Shown: positions 30,607-42,611, counted from the first letter of the stretch. The stretch: 64,000 bases of DNA from Pseudomonas campi (GCF_013200955.2 NZ_CP053697.2:1674001-1738000), one strand, 5' to 3'. A program made the numbers and translations. Notes: generated by a model from the letters alone, not told the origin.

Positions 30607-30747
30607 GAACCTGTTTACGATCTTTTGGACTAGAGCCAGGCAAGGCAAAAACAAGCGAGGAAGCGGAGTTTACGAGCTGTAAATGAGCATTCCGAGCCTG
30701 TTTTTAACGCGGTATGGCCGACGGCCAGGAGATCGTAAACAGGTTCT
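30606..30747 (+). repeat. 142-bp long-hairpin element, copy B
   Basis: The best-preserved copy. Outer arms 30606-30623 and 30730-30747 (AGAACCTGTTTACGATCT and its complement) pair perfectly over 18 bp. Middle stem 30647-30656 pairs with 30696-30705 with one A/C mismatch. Apex TTTAC-GAGCT-GTAAA at 30669-30683 is exactly central. It starts on the last base of the yegS stop codon and fills most of the gap to cheV. Confidence 0.9.
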
Positions 30748-30838
30748 AAGGCATGATGGTGCCTGGCCATCTGCTTTCATTTAGCCCGCAACTGGCCGAT
30801 ACACTGGCTAGACTCGATTTAGTTAACAGGAGCGCGTA

Positions 30839-31765
30839 ATGGCCGGCATTCTCGATTCAGTGGATCAACGCACCCAGCTGGTGGGTGAGAACCGCCTGGA
30901 AATCCTTATGTTCCGTCTGGCCGGCAGGCAACTGTTCGCCATCAACGTGTTCAAGGTCCAGGAAGTCCTGCAGCTGCCCAAGCTGACCTTGATGCCACAG
31001 CGCCATCCGCACGTCTGTGGCGTGGTCAACCTGCGCGGGCAGACCCTGCCGGTGATCGACCTGTCCCAGGCCATTGGCATGCGGCCGATTACGCCGAGCG
31101 AGAACAGCACCATTATTGTCACCGAGTACAACCGCTCGGTGCAGGCCTTCCTGGTGGGTGGCGTGGATCGCATCCTCAACCTTAACTGGGAGTCCATCCT
31201 GCCGCCGCCCGGTGGGGCTGGCCGCCAGCATTACCTGACTGCGATCACCAAGGTCGATGAGCAGATCGTCGAGATCATCGACGTGGAAAAGGTCTTGTCG
31301 GAAATCGCGCCGATGAGCACCAAGGTTTCCGACGAAAAACTGGCCGATCCGCTACTGGCCAAGGCCGTGGGCCGCGAAGTGCTGCTGGTGGATGACTCCA
31401 CCGTGGCCCTCAATCAGCTGCGCGAAACCATGTCCCAGCTGGGCCTGCGTACGCATTCAGCCAGCGACGGCCTCAAGGCCCTGCAGCTGTTGAAGAAGTG
31501 GGCCGACACCGGTGAGGTGATGACCGACAAGCTGCTGATGATCTTCACCGATGCGGAAATGCCGGAAATGGACGGCTATCGCCTGACCACCGAGATCCGC
31601 AACGATCCGCGCCTGAAAGACCTCTATGTGGTGCTGCACACCTCGCTGTCCGGCAGCTTCAACGAGGCCATGGTGAAGAAGGTCGGCTGCGACAACTTCC
31701 TCTCCAAGTTCCAGCCGGACAAGCTGGTCGATGTGATTCGCGAGCGCCTGCAGCTCGACGAATAA
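30839..31765 (+). CDS. cheV: Chemotaxis coupling protein CheV (CheW-REC)
   Basis: A 308-residue cytosolic protein: CheW-like domain (about residues 18-165, including VNLRGQTLPVIDLSQA) and a C-terminal receiver domain (about 180-305). The phosphoacceptor is D238 in LMIFTDAEMPEMDGYRL; the conserved lysine is in FLSKFQPDKLV. CheV links chemoreceptors to CheA and may act as a phosphate sink or adaptation device. ATG at 30839 with ACAGGAG upstream. It is not in a che cluster; neighbours are yegS and a MOSC gene. Confidence 0.92.
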   Translation: MAGILDSVDQRTQLVGENRLEILMFRLAGRQLFAINVFKVQEVLQLPKLTLMPQRHPHVCGVVNLRGQTLPVIDLSQAIGMRPITPSENSTIIVTEYNRSVQAFLVGGVDRILNLNWESILPPPGGAGRQHYLTAITKVDEQIVEIIDVEKVLSEIAPMSTKVSDEKLADPLLAKAVGREVLLVDDSTVALNQLRETMSQLGLRTHSASDGLKALQLLKKWADTGEVMTDKLLMIFTDAEMPEMDGYRLTTEIRNDPRLKDLYVVLHTSLSGSFNEAMVKKVGCDNFLSKFQPDKLVDVIRERLQLDE

Positions 31766-31849
31766 GCCGCCACTAACGCGACGGGCTTGAGCTGGTCGCG
31801 TGCTCGCCGTATAACCGGCATCTTTCCCCCAAGGATAAGGATGCCGGTC

Positions 31850-32653
31850 ATGCAACTCGCTGCCCTCTATCGCTACCCACTCAAGTCAGGCAAGGCCGAA
31901 AGCCTGGCCAGTGCGCGTCTGGACGCCCTGGGCGTGGTGGGTGATCGGCGCTGGATGCTGGTGGAGGAGGGCAATGGCCGTTTCCTCACCCAGCGCCTGC
32001 TGCCGCAGATGAGCCAGCTCTCGGCGCTGTGGAATGCGGCGGGCGGGCTGACCCTCAGCGCGCCGGGGCGTGACAGCCTGGATGTGCCGCTGCCGGATGC
32101 CGACAGTGAGCTGCGCGGGGTGACCGTATGGCGCGACAGCCTGCGCGTGCCGGATGCCGGCGATGCCGCAGCCGAGTGGCTGAGCGCCTTTATCGGTCGC
32201 GCCTGCCGCTTGGTGCAAGTGCCCGAGAGTCGTGCGCGGCAGGTCGATACCGGTTATGCCCAGCCCGGCGACAAGGTGGCCTTTGCCGACGGTTTCCCGC
32301 TGCTACTGATCGGCCAGGCCTCGCTGGATGATCTGTCCGCACGCGTCGGCCGGCCGCTGGAGATGCTGCGTTTTCGCCCCAACCTGGTGGTGCAGGGCAG
32401 CGCGGCCTTTGCCGAGGACAGCTGGAAGCGGATCCGCATCGGTACGCTGGAGTTCGAGGTGGCCAAAGGTTGCAGTCGCTGCGTGCTGACTACCATCGAC
32501 CCGCAGACCGGCGAGCGCAGCGCCGACCGCGAACCGCTGACCACCCTGAAGACCTACCGCGAGCGCGATGGCGAGGTGTATTTCGGCCAGAACCTGTTGC
32601 CGCGCGGCATCGGCGAGTTGCAGGTCGGCATGCCCGTGGAAGTGCTGGCGTAG
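31850..32653 (+). CDS. MOSC-domain protein (YcbX-like)
   Basis: A 267-residue protein with an N-terminal MOSC_N beta-barrel (MQLAALYRYPLKSGKAESLA, GDRRWMLVEEG) and a C-terminal MOSC domain with the conserved cysteine in KGCSRCVLTTIDPQTG. MOSC proteins handle sulfur or bind molybdopterin; YcbX of E. coli detoxifies N-hydroxylated bases. The cytosolic role here is unproven. The start could be ATG at 31841 or 31850; the latter begins at family-typical MQLxxLYRYPxKS with AAGG nine bases before. The TAG stop is the first three bases of a dispersed TAGCCCGGAT repeat. Confidence 0.9.
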   Translation: MQLAALYRYPLKSGKAESLASARLDALGVVGDRRWMLVEEGNGRFLTQRLLPQMSQLSALWNAAGGLTLSAPGRDSLDVPLPDADSELRGVTVWRDSLRVPDAGDAAAEWLSAFIGRACRLVQVPESRARQVDTGYAQPGDKVAFADGFPLLLIGQASLDDLSARVGRPLEMLRFRPNLVVQGSAAFAEDSWKRIRIGTLEFEVAKGCSRCVLTTIDPQTGERSADREPLTTLKTYRERDGEVYFGQNLLPRGIGELQVGMPVEVLA

Positions 32654-32710
32654 CCCGGATGTAATCCGGGGGCTTTCTCTGTAGCCATTCCCGGATTGCA
32701 TCCGGGCTAC
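32651..32710. repeat. REP-like inverted repeat (TAGCCCGGAT type)
   Basis: Two inverted copies of TAGCCCGGATGNAATCCGGG (32651-32670 and 32691-32710) flank a 20-base loop. The sequence class is widespread at gene ends in proteobacteria. It probably ends or stabilises the MOSC gene transcript and contains its stop codon. Confidence 0.75.
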
Positions 32711-32793
32711 GGTTTGTTGAGATAGGACGCGGATTTTCCTAGAGGCAGTAGCAGCGGCAAAGTCCGGCGCTCAGGGGCGCAGGATGCAAACGA

Positions 32794-32817
32794 AACGGGC
32801 GCCCTCGGGCGCCCGTT
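32794..32817 (-). terminator. Terminator of slt
   Basis: AACGGGCGCCC and GGGCGCCCGTT form an 11-bp stem with a two-base loop, eight bases past the slt stop. On the minus strand it is followed by TTTCGTTT. It can also stop transcription from the other side. Confidence 0.8.
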
Positions 32818-32824
32818 GTGCATT

Positions 32825-34753
32825 TCACTGATCGTCGAAGAAGCGCTCATGCCAGTCCACCAGCGGCGTCGGGGCGTTGAGCTTCTGCCCGTAGATCACC
32901 GAGTAGGACAGCACGTTCTGCACGTACTGGCGGGTTTCGTCGAACGGGATGTTCTCCACCCACACGTCGAAGGCCAGGTGGTCGGCACCACGCAGCCACT
33001 GGCGCACGCGTCCCGGACCGGCGTTGTAGGCGGCCGAGGCGAGCACGCGGTTACCGTTGAACTGGCCATGCACCTGGCTCAGGTAGGCAGCGCCGAGCTG
33101 AATGTTCTTCTCCGGCACCAGTGCCTGCTGCGGGTTGGCCAGGGGAATACCGAACTTGCGCGCGGTTTCCTTGGCAGTGGCCGGCATCAGCTGCATCAGG
33201 CCCATGGCGCCGACCGGTGAACGCGCGTCGGCCATGAAGGCGCTTTCCTGGCGGGTGACGGCGAACACCCAGCTGGAGTGCAGGCCGCGCAGCTTGGCCT
33301 GTTGGGTCAGGCTGGTCTTGTGCGCCATCGGGAAGCGGATATCCAGGTCGTCCCAGTACTGCGCCTGGCTGATGGTGCGGATGGCCGGGAAGTACCACTC
33401 TTTGTCGAAAGCCAGGCGGGCCTGGGCGACCAGTTCGTCGCGGCTGAACAGGCGGCTGACGTGGTACCACTCGCGGCGACCGTCGACGATCTGGCCACGG
33501 TCGTGGAATTCCAGGGCGCGGCGGATACCGGCGGTGTTGCGTACCTTCTGCACCAGTTGCGGGTCGAGGGCCAGCGGTTTGTTGTTCAGGCTGTAAGGCG
33601 CCTCGATGCGGTCGGCGGCGAGGAAGCCGTAGAAGTCACGCTCCTTGGCCAGCGGCTGATACAGGGCCTGTACCTGCGGGTTTTGCGGCTGTGCCAGTTG
33701 CAGGCTGCGTGCTTGCCAGTAGCGCCAGCGGGGAGTCGCGGCCAGGTCGGCCGGTAGGCGGCTGGTCAGCTGGTAGGCATCGTCCCAGCGCCCGTGGCGC
33801 AGGAGCAGGCGGGCGCGCCATTCGGAGACGGTGTTGTCGCGCAGCTGCGGGTCATACTTGCTCATCACGTCCAGGCCGCGCATGTCGAAGCGCTTGGCCA
33901 GGGTCAGGCCGATCTCGCGGGCGATGGCGACTTTCTCTTCGTCGGAGAAGCTCATCTTGCTGGCGTAGACCTCGAGCAGGCTCAGGGCCTTCTCCGGGTC
34001 CTGGCGTGCCAGACGGCGCAGACCCAGACCAACCACATCGGCCATGGCCCGGTCGGCCGGGGTGAAGCGGGCGCTCTGGGTCAGCAGCAGCGGCTTCTGC
34101 GCCACTTCGACCAGCAGCTTGCCTTGCTTGTCGAGGCTCGGCAGGCCTTTGATCAGGTGGCTGGCGAGGCCATAGTTGCGTGCTTCGGCGGCCAGCTTGG
34201 CGCGTTTCCAGCGCAGATCCTCGGTCAACTTGCCGTCGGCGCGCCAGATGTTGAACAGCACGTCGCAGGCTGCCGGCTGCGATTTGCCGACCAGCCAGAG
34301 CTTCTCGGCGGTGACATTGCCTTCGGCCTTCATGCCGTGCTTGAGCTGGTACTGGCCGTAGAGGCAGTCCAGTTCGGTGAAATTCAGCTTGGGATCGTAG
34401 TAATTGATGAAGGTTTGCCATTCGCCGCGGTCGGCCAGCCAGCGCAACCAGCGCAGCTTCATCCAGCCGGCTTGTGGCAGGTCGCCATGCTCGGTGAGAA
34501 ATTTCTCGATTTCTTCATTGCTGGCCCATTTCAGCCGAGCGGTCAGCTCGTCATAGGCCAGATAAGGTTCCAGCGGGTAGTCGCGCAGGGCATTGGCATA
34601 GCGCAGGTAGGGGCCCTTGTCGCCTTTGGCCAGGGCGCGCTTGGCTTCGTCGTACATCTGGCGTTGTTGCGCCAGGCTGGCCGCATGGGCGCTGGGAAGG
34701 CTGAAGGTGCATAGAAGCAGGCAGGAACACAGGCTGAGCAGAGAACGGCGCAT
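32825..34753 (-). CDS. slt: Soluble lytic murein transglycosylase Slt
   Basis: A 642-residue periplasmic enzyme that cleaves the MurNAc-GlcNAc bond of peptidoglycan to form 1,6-anhydro products. It has a signal peptide (residues 1-24, ends SAHAA), a long helical superhelical U/L domain, and a C-terminal goose-lysozyme-like SLT domain. The catalytic glutamate is in VFAVTRQESAFMADARSPVG, with GLMQLMPATA and AAYNAGPGRVRQWL following. Length fits Slt70. It is divergent from uup (185 bp gap). NagZ, a recycling enzyme for its products, is also in this window. Confidence 0.95.
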   Translation of the reverse strand: MRRSLLSLCSCLLLCTFSLPSAHAASLAQQRQMYDEAKRALAKGDKGPYLRYANALRDYPLEPYLAYDELTARLKWASNEEIEKFLTEHGDLPQAGWMKLRWLRWLADRGEWQTFINYYDPKLNFTELDCLYGQYQLKHGMKAEGNVTAEKLWLVGKSQPAACDVLFNIWRADGKLTEDLRWKRAKLAAEARNYGLASHLIKGLPSLDKQGKLLVEVAQKPLLLTQSARFTPADRAMADVVGLGLRRLARQDPEKALSLLEVYASKMSFSDEEKVAIAREIGLTLAKRFDMRGLDVMSKYDPQLRDNTVSEWRARLLLRHGRWDDAYQLTSRLPADLAATPRWRYWQARSLQLAQPQNPQVQALYQPLAKERDFYGFLAADRIEAPYSLNNKPLALDPQLVQKVRNTAGIRRALEFHDRGQIVDGRREWYHVSRLFSRDELVAQARLAFDKEWYFPAIRTISQAQYWDDLDIRFPMAHKTSLTQQAKLRGLHSSWVFAVTRQESAFMADARSPVGAMGLMQLMPATAKETARKFGIPLANPQQALVPEKNIQLGAAYLSQVHGQFNGNRVLASAAYNAGPGRVRQWLRGADHLAFDVWVENIPFDETRQYVQNVLSYSVIYGQKLNAPTPLVDWHERFFDDQ

Positions 34754-34938
34754 GACACTTCCGGGCAGACGACAGTAGGGTGCAGGCTTCGCCGAGCACC
34801 AAATATGTCTAGCTTAGCCTTTTGCGCGATGTTGGTGAAAGCGCGCCGCGTTAGCGTGAAGTGTGATGCATAAATGCCAGCATGGATTGCCGGCAACTCA
34901 GTTAGAATGCGTCCCCGGTTTTTTGGAAGTTGCTCGTC

Positions 34939-36855
34939 ATGACCCTGCTCAAGTTCACCGAAGTTTCCCTGGCCTACGGCGCTATGCCGCTGCTGGACAA
35001 GGTGTCCTGGCAAATTGCCCGTGGCGAGCGCGCCTGCATCATCGGTCGTAACGGCACCGGCAAGTCGAGCATGCTGCGTCTGGTCAAGGGCGATCAGATG
35101 CCCGATGACGGCGAAATCTGGCGCGCGCCAGGACTGAAAATCGGCGAATTGCCCCAGGAATTGCCGCGCGCCGACGAGCGGACGGTATTTGATGTGGTAG
35201 CCGAGGGCCTGGCCGGCGTCGGCGAGTTGCTGGCCCGTTATCACCACCTGAGCCAGAACATCCACACCGACGAAGACCTCAACCAGCTCATGCATGTACA
35301 GCAGGAACTGGAAGCGAAGGATGGCTGGCGTCTGCAGCAACTGGTGGACAGCACCCTGAGCCGCCTGCAGCTGCCGGCCGACAAGACCCTGGCCGAGCTG
35401 TCGGGGGGCTGGCGTCGTCGTGTGCTGCTGGCCCAGGCGCTGGTCTCCGAGCCGGATCTGCTGCTGCTCGACGAACCAACCAACCACCTGGATATCGGCG
35501 CCATCGCCTGGCTCGAAGAGGCGCTGCTGGGCTTCAACGGTGCGGTTCTGTTTATTACCCACGATCGCTCCTTCCTGCAGAACCTGGCCACGCGCATCCT
35601 CGAGCTGGATCGTGGCGGCCTGATCGACTGGAACGGCGACTACGCCAGCTTCCTGGTGCACAAGGAGCAGCAACTGGCGGCGGAAGAAACCGCCAATGCC
35701 CTGTTCGACAAGCGTCTGGCCCAGGAAGAAGTGTGGATTCGCCAGGGCATCAAGGCCCGCCGCACCCGTAACGAAGGGCGCGTGCGCGCCCTCAAGGAGA
35801 TGCGCCAGGAGCGCAGCGAGCGTCGTGAGCGGCAGGGCAAGGCCAATATCCAGCTGGAAACTGCGGACAAGTCCGGCAAACAGGTGATGGTGGTGGAGAG
35901 CGTCAGCTTCGCCCATCCAGGCGGCCCCAAGCTGGTCGACGATTTCTCCTTCGTCCTGCAGCGCTCCGACCGCATCGGTCTGCTCGGCGCCAACGGCACG
36001 GGCAAGACCACGCTGCTGAAGATGTTGCTCGGCGATCTGCAGCCGACCAGCGGCAAGATCGAGGTGGGTACCAAGCTGGAAGTGGCGTATTTCGACCAAT
36101 TGCGTCACCAGCTGGAGCCGGAAAAGACGGTGATCGACAACGTCGCCGAGGGTCGCGACTTCATTACCATCGATGGCCAGAACCGCCATGTGCTTAGCTA
36201 TCTGGGCGACTTCCTGTTCAGCCCGCAACGTGCCCGTACCCCGGTCAAGGCGCTATCGGGTGGCGAGCGGGCACGACTGTTGCTGGCCAAGCTGTTCAGC
36301 AAACCGGCCAACCTGCTGGTGCTGGACGAACCGACCAACGACCTCGACGTGGAAACCCTCGAGTTGCTCGAAGAAGTGCTGCTGAGTTTCCCTGGCACCG
36401 TGCTGATGGTCAGCCACGACCGGGCCTTCCTCGACAACGTGGTGACCAGCACCCTGGTGTTCGAGGGCGAAGGGCGCGTACGCGAGTACGTCGGCGGTTA
36501 CCAGGACTGGCTGCGCCAGGGCGGTTCGCCGCGCTTGCTCGGTGTTGGCGAGAGCAAATCAGGTAAAGCAGAACTGAGCGCGGTGGCACCCGCTGCGCCG
36601 GTAGTGGAACCCGCGGCGGAAGTGCCGGCGGCGGCCAAGAAAAAGCTCAGCTACAAGCTGCAGCGTGAGCTGGAAGCGATTCCCGGGCAGATCGATACCC
36701 TGGAAAAACAGCTCGCAGAGCTCCAGGCGCAGATCGCCGCTCCGGCGTTCTATCAGCAGCCGGCGGTTACCACCGCGGCCGCGCTGGATCGCCTGCAGAG
36801 CCTGCAAGAAGAACTGGACCAGCTCTTGGAGCGTTGGGCCGAACTGGAAGCCTGA
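34939..36855 (+). CDS. uup: ABC-F ATPase Uup
   Basis: A 638-residue soluble protein with two ATP-binding cassettes and no membrane segment. First cassette: Walker A GRNGTGKSSM, signature LSGGWRRRV, Walker B LLLLDEPTNHLD. Second: GANGTGKTTL, LSGGERARL, LLVLDEPTNDLD. An arm region rich in Arg/Glu lies between them. The C-terminus (about 545-638) is an Ala/Pro linker and a coiled coil, typical of Uup. ABC-F proteins act on the ribosome; Uup also affects precise transposon excision. ATG at 34939. Confidence 0.94.
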   Translation: MTLLKFTEVSLAYGAMPLLDKVSWQIARGERACIIGRNGTGKSSMLRLVKGDQMPDDGEIWRAPGLKIGELPQELPRADERTVFDVVAEGLAGVGELLARYHHLSQNIHTDEDLNQLMHVQQELEAKDGWRLQQLVDSTLSRLQLPADKTLAELSGGWRRRVLLAQALVSEPDLLLLDEPTNHLDIGAIAWLEEALLGFNGAVLFITHDRSFLQNLATRILELDRGGLIDWNGDYASFLVHKEQQLAAEETANALFDKRLAQEEVWIRQGIKARRTRNEGRVRALKEMRQERSERRERQGKANIQLETADKSGKQVMVVESVSFAHPGGPKLVDDFSFVLQRSDRIGLLGANGTGKTTLLKMLLGDLQPTSGKIEVGTKLEVAYFDQLRHQLEPEKTVIDNVAEGRDFITIDGQNRHVLSYLGDFLFSPQRARTPVKALSGGERARLLLAKLFSKPANLLVLDEPTNDLDVETLELLEEVLLSFPGTVLMVSHDRAFLDNVVTSTLVFEGEGRVREYVGGYQDWLRQGGSPRLLGVGESKSGKAELSAVAPAAPVVEPAAEVPAAAKKKLSYKLQRELEAIPGQIDTLEKQLAELQAQIAAPAFYQQPAVTTAAALDRLQSLQEELDQLLERWAELEA

Positions 36856-36875
36856 AGAGCCTGTCGGAGAGACGC

Positions 36876-37562
36876 ATGGCGATTGAGTACCGCATCACCC
36901 TGGATGACAACCATCAGTTCAGCTACAGGATCGAGCTGGACCGGCCGTACGATGCCCAGAGTGCTGAAACGATGCCCAAATGGACGCGCCTGGAACATAA
37001 CCAGTGCAGCAACTGCCCATTGAATAAGGGCGAGTTCAGTCATTGTCCGGCTGCTGTCGATCTGCATCGAGTGATCGAGGATTTCCAAGGCTTGCCGGCC
37101 GTGAAGAAGGCGCAGGTCTGGGTGCGTACCCCGGAGCGCGAGTACAACAAGCTGGTTGGCTTGGAAGAGGGCTTGCGCTCGTTGCTCGGGGTGATCATGG
37201 CGACCAGTGCCTGCCCGGTGCTGGGTCGCCTGAAGCCGATGGCGCAGAACCACCTGCCGTTCGCCAGCAGCCAGGAGTTCATCCTGCGCACCATTTCCCT
37301 GTACCTGACTCGCCAGTATTTCAACTTCCGTGAAGGGCGTCGTCCGGATTGGGAGCTGAAAGGGCTGGTCAAGCAGTTCCAGCAATTGCAGCTGGTCAAT
37401 CAGGCCTTCTGGCAGCGGATTCTGGATGTCTGTGAAGGTGATTCCAACCTCAAGGCCTTCCTCACCTTCTTCTCCATGTCGTCGAGCATGACCGTGTCGC
37501 TGGAGACTCAGCTACAGAAAATCCGCCCGCTGGTCATGAGTGCCGGCGACGCCATCGAATAG
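36876..37562 (+). CDS. Conserved hypothetical protein with Cys motif (C-x2-C-x9-C)
   Basis: A 228-residue soluble protein, function unknown. An N-terminal beta segment (MAIEYRITLDDNHQFSYRIE) is followed by a cysteine motif HNQCSNCPLNKGEFSHCPAA (about residues 46-65) that could bind zinc or a cluster. A helical C-terminal two-thirds holds another conserved-looking stretch, IMATSACPVLGRLKPMA. ATG at 36876, 20 bases after uup, so likely co-transcribed with it. I recall a conserved hypothetical at this place in P. aeruginosa. Redox or metal binding is inferred from the cysteines only. Confidence 0.8.
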   Translation: MAIEYRITLDDNHQFSYRIELDRPYDAQSAETMPKWTRLEHNQCSNCPLNKGEFSHCPAAVDLHRVIEDFQGLPAVKKAQVWVRTPEREYNKLVGLEEGLRSLLGVIMATSACPVLGRLKPMAQNHLPFASSQEFILRTISLYLTRQYFNFREGRRPDWELKGLVKQFQQLQLVNQAFWQRILDVCEGDSNLKAFLTFFSMSSSMTVSLETQLQKIRPLVMSAGDAIE

Positions 37563-37582
37563 GGCGCCTTGGCGCCTCTTTC

Positions 37583-38023
37583 TCAGCTTGGCTTCTTCAG
37601 GCGCACGGCCAGTACGTCGCATGGTGCGCCATGCAGCACGTCATTGGCCGTTGAGCCGAGCAGCAGGGCCAGGCCGTGCCGGCCATGGCTGCCGACCACG
37701 ATCAGGTCGCAGCCCTGTTCTGTCGCCAGGCGGTGAATCTCCTGACGCGGTTGGCCATAAACCAAGTGGCGCTGTTCGCTGACCAGTTGTGGATAACGTC
37801 CGGCAAAGCTTTGCAGGCGCTCACGGGCCTGGTCGAATTGCTGCTGTTGCAGCAGTGACAGATCCATCGGGACGTCCCCGCCAAACGCCATCGCCATCGG
37901 TTCGATGATATGCACCAGCGACGCCTTGGCAGTGCTGCTGGTCGCCAGCTCCAGGGCGCGAACCACCACCGGGTGGCATTCTTCGGTCAGGTCGACGGCA
38001 ATCAGAATGTGCTGATAGGGCAT
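37583..38023 (-). CDS. Universal stress protein (UspA family)
   Basis: A 146-residue single-domain Usp of the ATP-binding kind. It starts MPYQHILIAVDLTEECHPVV, and the G-2x-G-9x-G(S/T) nucleotide motif is seen as GSHGRHGLALLLGSTANDVL. Expected in the cytosol and induced by stress or anaerobiosis. It is convergent with the Cys-motif gene and divergent from a small membrane protein. GGAGGAAACG is a good upstream ribosome site. Confidence 0.93.
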   Translation of the reverse strand: MPYQHILIAVDLTEECHPVVVRALELATSSTAKASLVHIIEPMAMAFGGDVPMDLSLLQQQQFDQARERLQSFAGRYPQLVSEQRHLVYGQPRQEIHRLATEQGCDLIVVGSHGRHGLALLLGSTANDVLHGAPCDVLAVRLKKPS

Positions 38024-38112
38024 GAGCGTTTCCTCCTTGGTTGAGGCAGCCTTTTATAAACAGTATGGCTTGCCTGCTTCATAACACAGGCTTTTGCCGC
38101 AGGGTGACAGAT

Positions 38113-38550
38113 ATGACCGGGTGGATCGTGGTTTTGCTGGTTGCTATGGCGCTCAGTCCGCTGGTCTGGCTGCGCCCTTCGCGCCGGCAGAGTGGGCAGA
38201 TGGCGCAGCGTCTGGCGGCGCGTCGTCTGGGGTTGGGCATGCAGTTGACGCAACCGGAGTGGCCGCATTGGCTGGAGTCCAGCCCGCCGGGCAGCTGTGC
38301 CCAGTACCATCGGCCTCGGCGCCGTGGTCGTGATGACTGCTGGAGCTATTGGCAGAGCGCTCCGGGGCTGTGGCTCAACCAGTGGCGCGAACCCTGTGGC
38401 GATCCCGTGTTGCAGGAATGTCTGCGCGAATTGCCAGCGGATGTCTACAAGGTAGAGGCCGGGGCGCAAATGATTGCGTTGTACTGGGGCGAGCGTGGCG
38501 GCGAGGTCGAGCTGAGCGCAATTGCCGGTGCATTGGCGAAGCTGGCCTGA
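38113..38550 (+). CDS. Small membrane-anchored hypothetical protein
   Basis: A 145-residue protein with one N-terminal membrane helix (residues about 3-21, WIVVLLVAMALSPLVWL) and a basic, Trp-rich soluble part (RRGRDDCWSYWQSAPGLWL). No known domain recognised. ATG at 38113 with AGGGTGA eight bases before; an upstream TTG in frame is less likely. It lies between the divergent usp gene and fadBA. Reads as native by codon use. Confidence 0.7.
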   Translation: MTGWIVVLLVAMALSPLVWLRPSRRQSGQMAQRLAARRLGLGMQLTQPEWPHWLESSPPGSCAQYHRPRRRGRDDCWSYWQSAPGLWLNQWREPCGDPVLQECLRELPADVYKVEAGAQMIALYWGERGGEVELSAIAGALAKLA

Positions 38551-38932
38551 TAGGTTTAGCGCCACTGTTCGCAGCATTATTTGTCCGGTGAATGTCGGTC
38601 ATCAGAGCTGTGAAGTGCTCTGGAATGCGGGTGTAGCTCGTTTTTTGTGGCTGCAAGATCGATTCTGGTCATTGCGTGACGCTGTGCTCATTTGCTGCGC
38701 CAGTGACGGGCAATTGACAATTGTCGGGTTTTCACAGAATGTGTGCTCACCCAAATCAAACGGGCGTATGAATTGTGCGTTTGCCGACCTCGGCAGCGCC
38801 TATACAGCCCGATTATCGCATCGGTGGGTGTACCTGGCCGATTGCGGCTATGCTCGACGGCTGCGCCGCGGGCAAGCCTGCTAGTTGGCTCCGATGTGTA
38901 CTGTTCAGCTTCCATACCGTGGAGATCAGTTG
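38551..38932 (+). promoter_or_regulatory. fadBA control region with candidate PsrA operator
   Basis: This 382-bp gap has no gene. TTGACA at 38714-38719 with CAGAAT 15 bp further is a possible promoter. Shortly downstream, 38757-38770 reads CAAAC-GGGC-GTATG, one base off the PsrA palindrome (C/G)AAAC-N4-GTTT(G/C). PsrA control of fadBA5 is established in P. aeruginosa; the site here is an inference. Confidence 0.45.
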
Positions 38933-42286
<3,354 letters not shown>

Positions 42287-42300
42287 GCGTTTCGAGATGG

Positions 42301-42334
42301 AAAAACCGGGGCCCTGTGCCCCGGTTTTTGTTTT
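42301..42334 (+). terminator. Rho-independent terminator of fadBA
   Basis: AAAAACCGGGGC and GCCCCGGTTTTT form a 12-bp stem, followed by G and TTTTT, 14 bases after the fadA stop. Confidence 0.9.
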
Positions 42335-42361
42335 TGGGTAACCCGCTTCGGGAGTCGAATC

Positions 42362-42598
42362 ATGCAGCTGCAACCCGGCTTGTACCGTCACTACAAAGGC
42401 CCGCAATACCGTGTGTTCGGTGTTGCCCGGCATTCCGAGACGGAAGAGGATGTGGTGGTCTACCAGGCCCTGTACGGCGAGTTTGGCCTGTGGGTCAGGC
42501 CGCTGGAGATGTTCTGCAGCACGGTCGAGGTGGACGGCGAGACAGTCCCGCGCTTTGCTTTGATCGAGGCCGAACCGGCACGTTTCGCCAAGGAGTGA
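42362..42598 (+). CDS. DUF1653 small protein
   Basis: A 78-residue soluble protein of the DUF1653 family (QPGLYRHYKGPQYRVFGVAR, DVVVYQALYGEFGLWVRP), function unknown. Family members often occur as short single-domain proteins or fused to NUDIX-like parts. Its ATG is only 28 bases after the fadBA terminator, so it may be read from weak readthrough or its own promoter. It precedes topA. Confidence 0.9.
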   Translation: MQLQPGLYRHYKGPQYRVFGVARHSETEEDVVVYQALYGEFGLWVRPLEMFCSTVEVDGETVPRFALIEAEPARFAKE

Positions 42599-42611
42599 GC
42601 AAGCAGCACGC

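Noticed and set aside
30606..30747. Hairpin elements as simple rho-independent terminators
   Set aside because: They lack a T-run after the stem, are far longer than terminators, and have internal loops and a conserved apex, so a plain terminator does not explain them.
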